In this document: positions 35,967 through 45,980 of the stretch, piece by piece | How positions within the stretch are numbered: the first letter of the stretch is position 1 | How the letters are laid out: the number at the start of each line of letters is the position of its first letter | Assembly: GCF_007995085.1 (NCBI RefSeq) | Contig: NZ_VOQS01000005.1 | Span: 310,001 to 374,000 of the forward strand | Direction: 5' to 3' | Origin: Paraburkholderia azotifigens | GTDB taxonomy: Bacteria; Pseudomonadota; Gammaproteobacteria; Burkholderiales; Burkholderiaceae | Length of the DNA: 64,000 nt | Notes under the pieces: generated by a model | Databases searched by the model: none | The model's input: the letters and a program-made list of their open reading frames with translations, nothing else | What the model was told of the DNA's origin: nothing | Made by a program: the position numbers and the translations under genes

Positions 35967-36008
35967 CCTACTTTTCTTTGCCGCTGCGCCGCTGCAAAGA
36001 AAAGTAGG
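35967..36008. repeat. Burkholderiales-type inverted repeat with 15-bp arms
   Basis: The 400 bases between the decarboxylase and kdgD hold no gene. Within them CCTACTTTTCTTTGC (35967-35981) pairs perfectly with GCAAAGAAAAGTAGG (35994-36008) around a 12-base loop. I recall similar CTACTTTT hairpins scattered in Burkholderiaceae intergenic DNA. It lies 96 bases beyond the kdgD stop and could act as a terminator or a REP-like element. Confidence 0.7.
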
Positions 36009-36103
36009 TGCCGCCCCGCACAGGGGCGACGCCAGAAGCACAGAAAGCAAAACGCGGATGCCAGCGCAAAAAACCACGCCGCGCAAGCGCGCATGAAGAA
36101 CCC

Positions 36104-37021
36104 TTACTGCGCGCCAAGCTTCTTGATCAGCACATCGAGCTGCGCCAACTCATCCTCATTCAGATCAGTCAACGGCGCCCGCACAGGCCCGGCATCATGC
36201 CCAACAAGCCTGGCGCCGGCCTTGACAATACTCACAGCATACCCAGCCCGACGGTTGCGAATCGCCAGATACGGCAAAAAGAACTCATCGATCAAACGAC
36301 CCGTCGTAGCATGATCATCGGCAGCGATAGCGCGATAAAACTCCATCGCAGTCTTAGGAATGAAGTTAAACACAGCGGAAGAATAAACGGGCACGCCCAG
36401 TGCCTTATACGCTGCGGCATACACTTCAGCCGTCGGCAGACCGCCGAGATACGAGAAACGATCGCCCAGGCGACGGCGAATCGTCACCATGCTCTCGATA
36501 TCGCCCACGCCATCCTTGAAGCCGATCAGATTCGGGCACTTGTCCGCGAGACGCTCGAGCGAATCAGCGTTGAGCTTCGAATTCGCGCGATTATAGACGA
36601 TCACGCCCATGTTCTTCACCGCCTTGCACACCTGCTCGACGTGCGCGGCGATGCCTTCCTGCGATGCTTCCGTCAGATAGTGCGGCATCAGCAGAACGCC
36701 ATGCGCGCCGTTGCGCTCGGCTTCCTGCGCATATTCGATGGCGACGCGCGTGGGGCCGCCTGCGCCAGCGAGAATCGGCACCTTGCCCTTGCAGGTTTCC
36801 GTGGCCGTGCGGATTACGTTCGTGTACTCCGACTTGGTCAGCGAGAAGAATTCGCCTGTGCCGCCCGCCGCGAACAGCGCTGTCGCGCCATACGGCGCAA
36901 GCCATTCGAGACGCGCCGCATACGTGTCGGCGCGGAAGTCGCCGTTGCTGTCGAAGTCGGTGACGGGGAACGACAGAAGGCCTTCGGATACGATCGCTTT
37001 AAGTTCTTGTGGCGTGGTCAT
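36104..37021 (-). CDS. kdgD: 5-dehydro-4-deoxyglucarate dehydratase
   Basis: A 305-residue enzyme of the DHDPS/NAL family that dehydrates and decarboxylates 5-dehydro-4-deoxyglucarate to 2,5-dioxopentanoate. Schiff-base Lys169 lies in [10 protein letters not shown] and the partner Tyr143 in VIVYNRAN. The family's [14 protein letters not shown] and [11 protein letters not shown] blocks are present. It is the last gene of the glucarate operon, 86 bases after gudD, and supplies the substrate for the dehydrogenase encoded at 41602. Confidence 0.92.
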   Translation of the reverse strand: MTTPQELKAIVSEGLLSFPVTDFDSNGDFRADTYAARLEWLAPYGATALFAAGGTGEFFSLTKSEYTNVIRTATETCKGKVPILAGAGGPTRVAIEYAQEAERNGAHGVLLMPHYLTEASQEGIAAHVEQVCKAVKNMGVIVYNRANSKLNADSLERLADKCPNLIGFKDGVGDIESMVTIRRRLGDRFSYLGGLPTAEVYAAAYKALGVPVYSSAVFNFIPKTAMEFYRAIAADDHATTGRLIDEFFLPYLAIRNRRAGYAVSIVKAGARLVGHDAGPVRAPLTDLNEDELAQLDVLIKKLGAQ

Positions 37022-37106
37022 GTTTCGGTTCGCAGTGGTGTGTCAGTCAATATGGAGCGGCCACGCGGGCCGCGTTGTCACGGTGTTGGAGAGAGCGCTC
37101 GATGGT

Positions 37107-38456
37107 TTAGCGCACGAGGCAAGGGCGCTTGTTGTCGAACTTCCAGTTCGGGATCAGATACTGCATCGCGACGCCGTCGTCACGCGCGCCAAGGCCGTGC
37201 TCCTGATACAGCGCGTGTGCTTTCTCGAGCGCGTCCATGTCGAGTTCGACGCCGAGGCCGGGCTTCGCGGGCACCTTCACCTTGCCGCCGACGATCTGCA
37301 GCGGATCGCGCGTCAGATACTGGCCGTCCTGCCAGATCCAGTGCGTATCGATTGCGGTGATCTTGCCGGGCGCGGCGGCCGCGACGTGCGTGAACATCGC
37401 GAGCGACACGTCGAAGTGGTTGTTCGAATGCGAGCCCCACGTGAGACCCCAGTCGTTGCACATCTGCGCGACGCGCACCGAGCCCTGCATCGTCCAGAAG
37501 TGCGGATCGGCGAGCGGAATGTCGACGGATTGCAACTGGATCGCGTGACCCATTTGCCGCCAGTCGGTGGCGATCATGTTGGTGGCCGTCGGCAGGCCCG
37601 TCGCGCGGCGGAATTCAGCCATCACTTCGCGGCCCGAGTAGCCGTTTTCCGCGCCGCACGGATCTTCCGCGTACGCGAGCACGTCGTGCTGGTCGCGGCA
37701 CAGACGGATCGCTTCGGCAAGCGACCACGCACCGTTCGGATCCAGCGTCACGCGCGCTTCGGGGAAGCGTTCGGCGAGCGCCGTCACCGCTTCGATTTCG
37801 GCGTCGCCCGCGAGCACGCCGCCCTTCAGCTTGAAGTCGTTGAAGCCGTAACGCGCTTGCGCAGCTTCGGCGAGTCGCACGACGGCTTCGGGCGTCATCG
37901 CTTCTTCCGTGCGCACGCGCTCCCAGTCGTCGCGTCCTTCAGCGCCGCTGGCGTACGGCAGGTCGGTCTTCTTGCGGTCGCCGATGTAGAACAGATAGCC
38001 GAGCATGTCGACTTCGTCGCGTTGCTGGCCTTCGCCGAGCAACGCCGCGACGGGCACGCCGAGATGCTGGCCGAGCAGGTCGAGCAACGCGGCTTCGAGC
38101 GCCGTCACAGCGTGGATCGTCGTGCGCAGATCGAAGGTCTGCAAGCCGCGGCCGCCCGCGTCGCGGTCGGCGAACTGCTTGCGCACCTGGTTGAGCACGG
38201 CCTGCAGATTGCCGATCGACTGGCCGACGACAAACGGACGCGCATCGTCGATGGTCTTGCGGATGTTTTCGCCGCCCGGCACTTCGCCGACGCCGGTGTG
38301 GCCGGAACTGTCACGCAGAATCACGATGTTGCGCGTGAAGAACGGACCATGCGCGCCGCTGAGGTTCATCAGCATGCTGTCGCGGCCGGCGACGGGAACG
38401 ACGCGCAATTCGGTGACGGTCGGTGCGCCTTGGGTCGAAGATGCAATCGTAGACAT
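37107..38456 (-). CDS. gudD: Glucarate dehydratase
   Basis: A 449-residue enolase-superfamily enzyme turning D-glucarate (and L-idarate) into 5-dehydro-4-deoxyglucarate. The catalytic lysine pair is in [12 protein letters not shown]; metal-binding residues are in [12 protein letters not shown] and [28 protein letters not shown] and the catalytic His in [10 protein letters not shown] follow. The full length and the conserved N-terminal capping domain ([17 protein letters not shown]) agree with E. coli GudD. ATG at 38456 ([10 protein letters not shown]). It follows the lactonase gene. Confidence 0.94.
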   Translation of the reverse strand: MSTIASSTQGAPTVTELRVVPVAGRDSMLMNLSGAHGPFFTRNIVILRDSSGHTGVGEVPGGENIRKTIDDARPFVVGQSIGNLQAVLNQVRKQFADRDAGGRGLQTFDLRTTIHAVTALEAALLDLLGQHLGVPVAALLGEGQQRDEVDMLGYLFYIGDRKKTDLPYASGAEGRDDWERVRTEEAMTPEAVVRLAEAAQARYGFNDFKLKGGVLAGDAEIEAVTALAERFPEARVTLDPNGAWSLAEAIRLCRDQHDVLAYAEDPCGAENGYSGREVMAEFRRATGLPTATNMIATDWRQMGHAIQLQSVDIPLADPHFWTMQGSVRVAQMCNDWGLTWGSHSNNHFDVSLAMFTHVAAAAPGKITAIDTHWIWQDGQYLTRDPLQIVGGKVKVPAKPGLGVELDMDALEKAHALYQEHGLGARDDGVAMQYLIPNWKFDNKRPCLVR

Positions 38457-38541
38457 GAGAATCGGTCCTGGGTTGGTGCTCAGAAAATTCGGCCTGCATA
38501 CAGGCCTGTGAATATCGATGAAAGAGGCTTGAGGCGTGTGA

Positions 38542-39621
38542 TCAGGTCTGCACGACGATCTCGACCCAGTTCGCGCCGAGCCCGCCAGCGCAGCGCGACA
38601 CGGCGGACAACTCGCCCGACGCGGCGTCGATCGCATACACGGCGACATGCGCGGACTTTTCGCCGCACGCAACGAGAAAGCGGCCCGACGGATCGATGCT
38701 GAAGCCGCGCGGTTGCGCCTCGGTGTCGGTGTAGCCTGCGTAGCCGAGTGAGCCTTCGGCGCTCACGCGGTAGGCGATCAGCCGGCTCGACGTGCGCTCC
38801 GCGACGTAGACGAAGCGGCCGTCGGGTGTCACCTGAAGATCGGCGCCCCACACCAGCGACGCGGCTGTTACAGGATCGAGGTGTGGCGTGCGCAGGCAGC
38901 CGTCGTTGAGATGCGCGAGCGCCGGAGCACGCGGCGAGACGCTGCGCGCCGACAGCGTGCCTGTTTCGCCGTCGCGCGAAAACACGGCGACCGTCGCGCG
39001 AAATTCGCTCGATACGTATAGCGTTTTTTCGTCGGGCGACAAGCGCAGGTGACGCGGACCGAAGCCGGGTTCCACCGGCAGCTTCTGCACGAGTTCGAGT
39101 CGTGCATCGTTTGCTTCGCGAACGATGGCGAAGCAGAACACCGTATCCGAACCGAGCGACGTCGCATACGCGAAGCGTCCATCCGACGACGCAATGACGG
39201 CATGCGCATGCACGAAGCCGTCGATCACCTGGCGCGGCGCGACTGGCCCGCTCACCAGCGAGCTGGCGCGAAAGAGGCTCACGGTAGACTCGCCGTACGA
39301 TGCGCCGAGCAGCCAGTCATCGGAAGGCGTCAACGACACATAGGCGAGACTCGATTCGATCGTCGCGGTATGTGCATGCGTGAGGCCGCCCGTGTGCGAA
39401 TCGACCGCATACGTGACGATGCTGCGCGGCGTGCCGCGCGTGGCGGCATGCAGCATGCCGCCATCCGGCGAAAGCGCCATCGGCATCACGGTGTCGCCCG
39501 CCGGGTAGCGCGCAAGACGTTCGATGCCGCCCGTCGCGCCGTCGATGCGGAACACGGCGACGTCGCCATCCACCGCGTTCGAAACAATCGCGAAGAACGA
39601 TGCAGTGCCCGGCTTGCTCAT
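38542..39621 (-). CDS. Lactonase-family seven-bladed propeller protein
   Basis: A 359-residue cytoplasmic beta-propeller related to 6-phosphogluconolactonase Pgl. Repeats such as [38 protein letters not shown] and [20 protein letters not shown] define blades, and [10 protein letters not shown] is the usual active-site region. In this operon it may open glucaro- or galactaro-lactones made by uronate dehydrogenase before GudD acts. That is inferred from position only. The start at 39621 ([10 protein letters not shown]) is the one that fits the first blade. Confidence 0.85.
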   Translation of the reverse strand: MSKPGTASFFAIVSNAVDGDVAVFRIDGATGGIERLARYPAGDTVMPMALSPDGGMLHAATRGTPRSIVTYAVDSHTGGLTHAHTATIESSLAYVSLTPSDDWLLGASYGESTVSLFRASSLVSGPVAPRQVIDGFVHAHAVIASSDGRFAYATSLGSDTVFCFAIVREANDARLELVQKLPVEPGFGPRHLRLSPDEKTLYVSSEFRATVAVFSRDGETGTLSARSVSPRAPALAHLNDGCLRTPHLDPVTAASLVWGADLQVTPDGRFVYVAERTSSRLIAYRVSAEGSLGYAGYTDTEAQPRGFSIDPSGRFLVACGEKSAHVAVYAIDAASGELSAVSRCAGGLGANWVEIVVQT

Positions 39622-39652
39622 GATGCGTGTACGCCCGATTGACGCGTCGGCA

Positions 39653-40543
39653 TCATTTCTGTTGCTGTCCGATTTCGTGATCGGCGAGATATTCGAGCGC
39701 GCGAACCATGCCCGAGTGATCCCACGCCTTGCCGCCATGTGCGGCGCACGCGTTGAAGAGCGCCTGGCACGTGGCCGTGTTCGGCAGCGAAACACCGAGC
39801 GATTGCGCCGTCGCGAGCGCGAGATTCAAGTCCTTCTGATGCAGTTCGATGCGGAAGCCGGGATCGAACGTGCGCTTCGTCATGCGCTCGCCATGCACTT
39901 CGAGAATGCGCGACGAAGCGAAGCCGCCCATCAGCGCCTTGCGCACCTTCTCTGCGTCGACGCCCGCTTTCGATGCGAGCAGCAGCGCTTCGCCGACCGC
40001 TTCAATCGTTGCCGCGACGATCACCTGATTCGCGACCTTGCAGATCTGGCCCGCGCCGACTTCGCCGATCAGCGAGACGTTCTTGCCCATCATGTCGAAC
40101 AGCGGCTTGACCGTGTCGAACGTGGCTTGCGCGCCGCCCACCATGATCGTCAGCGAAGCGGCTTTCGCGCCGACCTCGCCGCCCGAGACGGGCGCGTCGA
40201 GGTAGTCGGCGCCTTTCTCGCGCACGCGGGCCGCGAAGTCACGCGTGGCGATCGGCGAGATCGAGCTCATGTCGACGACGATCTGCCCCTGGCGCAGCTT
40301 GCTCGCGACGCCGTCTTCGCCGAACAGCACGCGTTCGACGTCGGGCGTGTCCGGCACCATGATAAAAATCACATCCGCTTTCGCCGCGACATCGGCAGGG
40401 CTCGTGGCAGCCGTCACGCCCGCCTGCGTCAGATCGTCCGGCACGCCGCTGCGCGTGAAGGCCGCGAGTTCGATGCCGTTCTTGCGAAGATTGGCGGCCA
40501 TGGGCTTGCCCATGATGCCGAGTCCAATGAAGCCTGCTTTCAT
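39653..40543 (-). CDS. garR: 2-hydroxy-3-oxopropionate (tartronate semialdehyde) reductase
   Basis: A 296-residue member of the beta-hydroxyacid dehydrogenase family. The NAD(P) motif GLGIMGKPMA starts at residue 7. The substrate motif DAPVSGGEVGA and the catalytic Lys169 in GQICKVANQ are intact, and FRIELHQKDLNLAL is the tail shared with GarR/GlxR. It reduces tartronate semialdehyde from GarL to D-glycerate. It sits between garL and the lactonase gene, so all enzymes of the aldolase branch are here. Confidence 0.9.
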   Translation of the reverse strand: MKAGFIGLGIMGKPMAANLRKNGIELAAFTRSGVPDDLTQAGVTAATSPADVAAKADVIFIMVPDTPDVERVLFGEDGVASKLRQGQIVVDMSSISPIATRDFAARVREKGADYLDAPVSGGEVGAKAASLTIMVGGAQATFDTVKPLFDMMGKNVSLIGEVGAGQICKVANQVIVAATIEAVGEALLLASKAGVDAEKVRKALMGGFASSRILEVHGERMTKRTFDPGFRIELHQKDLNLALATAQSLGVSLPNTATCQALFNACAAHGGKAWDHSGMVRALEYLADHEIGQQQK

Positions 40544-40585
40544 TCGCTACTCCCGATAATGTGATGTAAGCGCCAGTCCGTCGAT

Positions 40586-41371
40586 TCAGGCTGGCATGAA
40601 GTGCTGGCGCACGGCGAGCGCTGCGCTGCGCAGCAGTCCCATGTCGGCGCACACGGAAACCATCGTCGCGCCCATGCTGAGGTAACGGTCGGCGTCCTGC
40701 TGCACATGCGCAAGGATGCCGCACGGCTTGCCCGCCGCCTGTGCCCGCTCGAAGACATGCGCGATGACCGCCTGCACGTCCGCATGACCGGCGTTGCCCA
40801 GATGTCCATATGCGGCCGCGAGATCCGAAGGGCCGATGAACACGCCGTCGACGCCTTCGACGGCGAGAATCTCGTCGATCGCACTCACGCCCGCGCGGCT
40901 TTCGATCTGCACGACGACACAGATGTTGTCGTTGACGACCTGCAGGTAGTCGGACACCGCTCCGAAACGATTGCCCCGATGTCCCACCGACACGCCGCGG
41001 ATGCCCTGCGGCGGATAGCGGGTGGCGGCTACCGCGCGGCGCGCATCGTCGGCGCTATCGACGAACGGGATCAGCAGGTTGAAGAACCCTGCGTCGAGCA
41101 TGCGCTTGATGATCACGCTGTCGTTGGCCGGCGGCCGCACGATGGGCGCCGAGCGGCTGTCTTTCAGCGCCATCAGCTGCGGAATCAGCGTCAGTTCGTC
41201 ATTGGGCGCGTGCTCGGCGTCGAGCAAAATCCAGTCGAACCCGACGCCGCCGAACAGTTCGGTCGCGATCGGGCTGGCAAGCGACGACCAGCAGCCGATC
41301 AGCCGTTCACGGCTTTTTACGGCGGCGCGAAAGCCATTGGGCAACGGTTGATACGGTGACGACAAAGCCAT
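40586..41371 (-). CDS. garL: 5-keto-4-deoxy-D-glucarate aldolase (HpaI family)
   Basis: A 261-residue class II aldolase of the HpaI/GarL family. Marks: the [19 protein letters not shown] start, [29 protein letters not shown] and [19 protein letters not shown] with the metal-binding Asp/Glu. It cleaves 5-dehydro-4-deoxyglucarate to pyruvate and tartronate semialdehyde. It is the first gene of the minus-strand glucarate operon, divergent from the dehydrogenase gene at 41602. Confidence 0.9.
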   Translation of the reverse strand: MALSSPYQPLPNGFRAAVKSRERLIGCWSSLASPIATELFGGVGFDWILLDAEHAPNDELTLIPQLMALKDSRSAPIVRPPANDSVIIKRMLDAGFFNLLIPFVDSADDARRAVAATRYPPQGIRGVSVGHRGNRFGAVSDYLQVVNDNICVVVQIESRAGVSAIDEILAVEGVDGVFIGPSDLAAAYGHLGNAGHADVQAVIAHVFERAQAAGKPCGILAHVQQDADRYLSMGATMVSVCADMGLLRSAALAVRQHFMPA

Positions 41372-41427
41372 TTCTGTCTCCTGAGGGGCGGGCTCGACCC
41401 GCCCGGCAAAGTACGTCTTGAGAAATA

Positions 41428-41567
41428 TGGTACGTCATAGGATGTCTGAACACAAGATATGTCGTCGGATGTCCAGGGGGAAGGATGGTAAACCCTAAAT
41501 CCTTATCGTATAAGGCTTGGCGTCGGCAGTGCGCGTTGCATCGTGGTTCGTTTATGTTGTACGATGA
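41428..41567. promoter_or_regulatory. Divergent promoter region with FadR-type half-sites and a dyad
   Basis: Between garL and the dehydrogenase gene lie two degenerate copies of the T-NGT-N3-ACN-A pattern: TGGTACGTCAT (41428-41438) and TTGTACGATGA (41557-41567). CCTTAT-CGT-ATAAGG (41501-41515) is a perfect dyad with six-base arms between them. The FadR-type regulator at 43239 is the likely binder of the former. Confidence 0.4.
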
Positions 41568-41601
41568 CCGATGTTAACCAGCCATAGGGAGAAGAGACAT
41601 C

Positions 41602-43185
41602 GTGCAATTGACGGGTGACATGCTGATCGGGCGGCAGGCGGTTCGCGGGACGGACAGGGCGCTGCGCGCATTCAATCCATCGACGGGCAAGGAGATCGAA
41701 ACGCCCGTCTTCGGCAGCGGCACGATCGACGACGTGTCGCGCGCCTGCGAACTGGCGGCGCAGGCATTCGACGCTTATCGTCATCTTCCGCTCGCGGCGC
41801 GCGCCGAGTTTCTGGATAGGATCGCGGACGGCATCACGGCGCTCGGCGATGCGCTGATCGAACGCGCCCACGACGAATCCGGCTTGCCGAAAGCGCGGCT
41901 CGAAGGCGAGCGCGCGCGGACCACGGGCCAGTTGAAACTGTTCGCCAATGAAGTTCGCGCCGGCCAATGGCTGACGGCGACGCTCGATTCGCCTTTGCCG
42001 GAGCGCAAGCCGCTGCCACGCTCGGATCTGCGGATGCAGAAAATTGCGGTCGGTCCTGTCGCCGTGTTCGGCGCAAGCAACTTTCCGCTGGCGTTTTCGG
42101 TGGCGGGCGGCGATACGGCGGCTGCGTTCGCAGCAGGCTGTCCCGTCGTCGTCAAGGCGCATCGCGCGCACCTCGGCACGTCGGAAATGGTCGGGCGTGT
42201 GATTCAGCGCGTGGCCGCCGACATGAATCTGCCCGAAGGCGTGTTTTCGATGATCGTCGGCACGGGCGGCACGGTCGGCGAGGCGCTGGTCGCGCATCCC
42301 GCCATCAAGGCTGTCGGATTCACGGGCTCGCGTGCAGGCGGCACGTCGCTGATGAAAGTCGCGGCGAACCGTCCCGAACCGATTCCCGTCTACGCGGAAA
42401 TGAGCAGCATCAATCCCGTATTCGTCCTGCCCGTGGCGCTCGCCGCGCGTGCTGAAACCATCGCACGTGGTTTCGTCGATTCGCTCGCGCTCGGCGCGGG
42501 TCAGTTCTGCACGAACCCGGGTCTGGTGATCGGCATCGACGGTCCGGAACTGCAGGCCTTCACACAAGCCGCCGCGCAGGCGCTCAACCAGAAGCCCGCG
42601 CAGACGATGCTAACGTCGGGCATTCACGCAGCGTATCGGGAAGGCGAGGCGCGTCTTGCTTCGCTCGAAGGCGTCGAGCCCGTCGCGCATGGTCTCGACG
42701 CGACGGGGCCGACGCAGGCTTGCGCGGCGCTGTTCGTCACGGATGCCGCCGTGTTCCTGAAGAAGCCTGAACTGGAAGACGAGGTGTTCGGTCCGGCATC
42801 GACCATCGTGCGATGCAAGGACGAGCAGGAACTGCTCACGGTTGCCGAACATTTCGCGGGTCAACTGACGGCCACCATCGCAATGGATCGCGACGACGTT
42901 CAGCTTGCGAAGGAGCTCGTGCCGATTCTGGAGCGCAAGGCGGGACGCCTGCTCGTCAACGGCTTCCCGACGGGCGTCGAAGTCTGTCACGCGATGGTGC
43001 ATGGCGGCCCGTTCCCGGCAACGGCGGATAGCCGCGTCACGTCCGTCGGCTCAACTTCCATCGACCGTTTCCTGCGCCCTGTGTGCTACCAGGATTTCCC
43101 GGCCGAACTGCTGCCCGACGCGCTGGCGGACGGTAATCCGCTTGGTCTGTGGCGACGTCGCGATGGACAGATCGTCAACGCGTGA
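41602..43185 (+). CDS. 2,5-dioxovalerate (alpha-ketoglutarate semialdehyde) dehydrogenase
   Basis: A 527-residue NADP-type aldehyde dehydrogenase. The length, the lack of the usual ELGGKSP run and its replacement by [14 protein letters not shown] are typical of the KGSADH group; [27 protein letters not shown] and the catalytic Cys of [10 protein letters not shown] are intact. It oxidises the KdgD product to 2-oxoglutarate. The start is GTG at 41602. It diverges from garL, and a strong terminator follows it. Confidence 0.9.
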   Translation: MQLTGDMLIGRQAVRGTDRALRAFNPSTGKEIETPVFGSGTIDDVSRACELAAQAFDAYRHLPLAARAEFLDRIADGITALGDALIERAHDESGLPKARLEGERARTTGQLKLFANEVRAGQWLTATLDSPLPERKPLPRSDLRMQKIAVGPVAVFGASNFPLAFSVAGGDTAAAFAAGCPVVVKAHRAHLGTSEMVGRVIQRVAADMNLPEGVFSMIVGTGGTVGEALVAHPAIKAVGFTGSRAGGTSLMKVAANRPEPIPVYAEMSSINPVFVLPVALAARAETIARGFVDSLALGAGQFCTNPGLVIGIDGPELQAFTQAAAQALNQKPAQTMLTSGIHAAYREGEARLASLEGVEPVAHGLDATGPTQACAALFVTDAAVFLKKPELEDEVFGPASTIVRCKDEQELLTVAEHFAGQLTATIAMDRDDVQLAKELVPILERKAGRLLVNGFPTGVEVCHAMVHGGPFPATADSRVTSVGSTSIDRFLRPVCYQDFPAELLPDALADGNPLGLWRRRDGQIVNA

Positions 43186-43190
43186 TCGAT

Positions 43191-43220
43191 AAAAAAGCGG
43201 CCTTTCGGGGCCGCTTTTTT
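43191..43220. terminator. Bidirectional terminator between convergent genes
   Basis: AAAAAAGCGGCC (43191-43202), a TTTCGG loop and GGCCGCTTTTTT (43209-43220) form a palindromic hairpin with T-runs on both strands. It serves the dehydrogenase gene and the convergent regulator. Confidence 0.9.
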
Positions 43221-43238
43221 GTTGCTTCACTGAATGGC

Positions 43239-44000
43239 TCAGAGCGCGCGCATCGCGGCGGCTTCTTCTGCCTGTGTGCTGGCGCGCCGCAGCCGTTCGC
43301 GGCTGCTCGACAGATGCATGCGCATCGCGGCGCGCGCGCCGTCGGGATCTTTGCGCGCGATCGCGTCGAGAATGTTCTCGTGCTCGAGATTCACGCGCGC
43401 CATATACGCGTTGAGATCGCTTTGCGCGAGTCCCGGCGAATCCACGCGATGCCGCGGAATCAATGCCGTGCCCAGTTGCGTGAGAATGTCGACGAAATAG
43501 CGGTTGCCCGTCGCGCTCGCAATCGAAATGTGGAACCGCAAGTCGGCGGCCGTGCTGTCGCCGCCTGAGCGGCTCGTGGCTTCGACGGCGTCGAGCGCCA
43601 CGCGAATCTTCTCGATGTCGCGTTCGCTTGCGCGCTGCGCCGCGAGTCCCGCGCATTCCGTCTCGAGGCTGATACGCAATTCCATCACGGAGAGCACATC
43701 CGTCAACGTGGTGGCAGGAACCATGTCGAGACCGAGCGGCTCGCGACGCGGTTCCAGAACGAAACTGCCGATGCCGTGGCGCGTCTCGATCACGCCATTC
43801 GCCTGCAGCCGCGAAATCGCTTCGCGCACAACGGTACGGCTGACGCCGAGCAGCGACATCAAGGTGGTTTCGGTCGGCAACTGATCGCCTGGCTTCAGCG
43901 CGTGAGAGCCGACCTGTTCGTTGACGTAAGCGACGACCTGGTCAGCAAGGCTCCCGCGTGCCCGCCTTGGGGTCGAACCTGGTGCTGCAGACGCGGCCAT
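43239..44000 (-). CDS. FadR-type GntR regulator of the glucarate island
   Basis: A 253-residue GntR regulator with an FCD-type all-helical effector domain. The N-terminal winged helix reads LSADQ-like SLADQVVAYVNEQVGS, LGVSRTVVREAISRLQANG and RHGIGSFVLEP. In the effector domain, metal-binding residues would be in DLRFHISIASATGN and LEHENILDAI. It is the usual type controlling galactarate/glucarate genes. A perfect FadR-type site lies 41 bases upstream of its start, indicating autoregulation. It converges on the dehydrogenase gene. Confidence 0.9.
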   Translation of the reverse strand: MAASAAPGSTPRRARGSLADQVVAYVNEQVGSHALKPGDQLPTETTLMSLLGVSRTVVREAISRLQANGVIETRHGIGSFVLEPRREPLGLDMVPATTLTDVLSVMELRISLETECAGLAAQRASERDIEKIRVALDAVEATSRSGGDSTAADLRFHISIASATGNRYFVDILTQLGTALIPRHRVDSPGLAQSDLNAYMARVNLEHENILDAIARKDPDGARAAMRMHLSSSRERLRRASTQAEEAAAMRAL

Positions 44001-44040
44001 GAAACGCTCCTCGGGAGTTCAGATATATCTTCATTATACG

Positions 44041-44051
44041 TTGTCCTACAA
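44041..44051. promoter_or_regulatory. Operator for the FadR-type regulator
   Basis: TTGTCCTACAA fits the FadR subfamily consensus T-NGT-NNN-ACN-A at every fixed position. It is 41 bases upstream of the regulator start. Confidence 0.65.
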
Positions 44052-44343
44052 CGGCTGACGGCATTTGCGGAGCAATGGTGCGTGCTGTCCGGACGCTTCT
44101 GTTTTGGGGTTCTGGCGAACGTCGCGGTGCGTCACCGGTTTCTTGTCGGACATCTCACCGCATTGCAGAAGGGAATGCGTGAAACCCAGTCGCGCATGCT
44201 CGCGGCGAGATCGGCTCGTCTCCAATACTTGCGAAAACTAACGCTTCATTTCGCGCGCAATCAGACCGACATGTTCGCTATGTTCTATCCGCCAGAAAGT
44301 GCGGGAAAGAAAGTTTGAGAAACGTTCAATCGGCGTTCTCGCG

Positions 44344-44372
44344 TTGACTTCAAAAACCGCGTCACCTAGATT
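44344..44372 (+). promoter_or_regulatory. Sigma-70 promoter of the candidate small RNA
   Basis: TTGACT (44344-44349), a spacer of 17 bases and TAGATT (44367-44372). The -35 box matches five of six bases, the -10 box four of six, and the spacer is optimal. Confidence 0.55.
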
Positions 44373-44378
44373 TGCGCC

Positions 44379-44466
44379 TGTCTGGAAATCGCTTCATATT
44401 CACGCTTTCCACGCAGATGAATAATTATTCCGGACTTCGGCTATGTGTTTTCACATAGCCTTTTTT
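44379..44466 (+). ncRNA. Candidate small RNA, about 88 nt
   Basis: A promoter (44344-44372) and a strong intrinsic terminator (44439-44466) enclose about 88 bases with no open frame worth keeping. The 587-base gap between the regulator and the porin otherwise shows no gene. A sequence ending in a stable hairpin and six U residues is the form of an Hfq-dependent RNA. It could instead be an attenuator in a long porin leader, since the porin starts 122 bases further on. Confidence 0.5.
44439..44466 (+). terminator. Strong intrinsic terminator with no gene in front
   Basis: GGCTATGTG (44439-44447), TTTT loop and CACATAGCC (44452-44460), a perfect nine-base stem followed by six T residues. No coding gene on this strand ends upstream of it. 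Confidence 0.85.
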
Positions 44467-44587
44467 GCTTCTATAAAGATAGGAAAGCTAAAGAGTGGTA
44501 TATAACCAACAAGTAATTTATCGTCTTTTCGACATCTGTATTCTCGCGGTCGCAATACATTTTTAAACGTGTAGATAGGGTGAACAG

Positions 44588-45739
44588 ATGAAAAGAACTG
44601 CAATTGCGGCTGTCGCACTGGTACTGGGCTCGATGACGGTTGCGGCCCACGCACAGAACAGCGTCACGCTCTACGGGCTCATCGACTCGGGCATCGGTTA
44701 CGTGCACAACGCCGACTCGAACAGCAACCTGACGGGCATGATCAATGGCAATCTCAGCGGCGACCGCTGGGGCCTGAAAGGCAGCGAAGATCTCGGCGGC
44801 GGTCTGAAGACGATCTTCGCATTGGAAAGCGGCTTCGACGTCGGCACGGGCAAGATGGGCCAGGGCACGCGCCTGTTCGGACGTCAGGCGTATGTGGGCT
44901 TCCAGGGCGACAAGTGGGGCACCGTCACGCTGGGTCGTCAATACGATCCCATCACCGACACGGTTCAGGGCATCACAGCCGACAACTTCTTCGGTTCGAC
45001 CTTCGCGACGCCGGGCGACGTCGACAACAACGACAACAGCGCGCGCATCTCGAACGCAGTCAAGTACGTGTCGCCGACCTACGCGGGCTTCCAGTTCGAA
45101 GGCCTGTACGCATTCAGCGGCGTAGCCGGTCAGGCGGGTCAGGGCTACACGTATAGCGGCGCGGCGACGTACACGGCAGGTGCGTTGTCGCTGGCGGCAG
45201 GCTACCTGCGCGCGACGAACAATTCCGCAACGGGCGCGCGTTCGAGCTGGGCAAGCAGCACGACGGATTCGATCTTCGACAGCCATATCAACGACGGCTA
45301 TGTCACGGCGAAGTCGGTCAGCATTGCGCAGATCGGCGGACAGTACGTACTCGGCTCGTTCACGATGGGCGCGTCTTACAGCAATACGCAGCTGAAGGCG
45401 GATGCGAGCTCGACCTTCTCGTCGACGGAGAAGTACAACAGCGGCAAGGCATTCGTCGCGTACCAGGCAACGCCTGCGTTGATCGCAGGTGTGGGTTACG
45501 CCTATACGGCAGCGTCGGGCGACACGTCGGCGCATTACCATCAGGTCAGCATCGGCGCGGACTACAACCTGTCGAAGCGTACCGACTTCTACGCAGTCGC
45601 GGCGTATCAGCACGCGAACGGCACGCAGCGTCTCTCCGATGGCACGACGCAGGCTGCGCAGGCATCGATCGGCTCGTATGGCTATAACGGCACGAGCACG
45701 CAAGAGATCGCGATTGTCGGCATTCGCCACAAGTTCTGA
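44588..45739 (+). CDS. General porin, Burkholderia type
   Basis: A 383-residue trimeric outer-membrane porin with 16 expected strands. A 22-residue signal peptide ends at VAAHAQ, followed by the canonical NSVTLYGLIDSGIGYVHN. The family blocks GDRWGLKGSEDLGGGLKTIF, RLFGRQAYVGFQGD, WGTVTLGRQYDPITD and the C-terminal aromatic residue (VGIRHKF) are all present. It admits small hydrophilic solutes. It may serve sugar-acid entry for the glucarate island next to it, but porins are widely scattered and this is inference. Confidence 0.93.
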   Translation: MKRTAIAAVALVLGSMTVAAHAQNSVTLYGLIDSGIGYVHNADSNSNLTGMINGNLSGDRWGLKGSEDLGGGLKTIFALESGFDVGTGKMGQGTRLFGRQAYVGFQGDKWGTVTLGRQYDPITDTVQGITADNFFGSTFATPGDVDNNDNSARISNAVKYVSPTYAGFQFEGLYAFSGVAGQAGQGYTYSGAATYTAGALSLAAGYLRATNNSATGARSSWASSTTDSIFDSHINDGYVTAKSVSIAQIGGQYVLGSFTMGASYSNTQLKADASSTFSSTEKYNSGKAFVAYQATPALIAGVGYAYTAASGDTSAHYHQVSIGADYNLSKRTDFYAVAAYQHANGTQRLSDGTTQAAQASIGSYGYNGTSTQEIAIVGIRHKF

Positions 45740-45760
45740 TAGATTGAACTGTCTGTGAAA

Positions 45761-45794
45761 GCCCGCATGCGCAATTCGCGCATGCGGGCTTTTT
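45761..45794 (+). terminator. Rho-independent terminator of the porin gene
   Basis: Perfect twelve-base arms GCCCGCATGCGC (45761-45772) and GCGCATGCGGGC (45778-45789) with an AATTC loop and five T residues. Confidence 0.92.
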
Positions 45795-45980
45795 CAATGC
45801 TTCAATGAAAGATCGGGAAAGAAAGTTGAAGTAAGCCTAAATGGTATCGATGAAAGGATTTGCACTCTTCATTTTGCCCGTATCGGACCGTTAGAAAAGA
45901 GGCAGCGTCGCGAATAAACGCTTTATGCGCCGGCGATGCAGAAGATCCTTATGAGCAGATACTGAAGAACGAGGAAGCGA

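Noticed and set aside
41501..41515. CCTTAT-CGT-ATAAGG as a terminator
   Set aside because: It lies in the divergent promoter region between garL and the dehydrogenase gene and has no T-run; an operator is more likely.
43776..44318. Open frame of 180 codons leading into the porin upstream region
   Set aside because: It starts antisense within the FadR-type regulator, has no ribosome site or recognisable domain, and ends before the candidate small RNA.
45873..45925. Sigma-28 promoter before flagellin copy 2
   Set aside because: The best candidate has a good -10 half only; the -35 half does not fit, so I list it only as a weak possibility in the gene entry.
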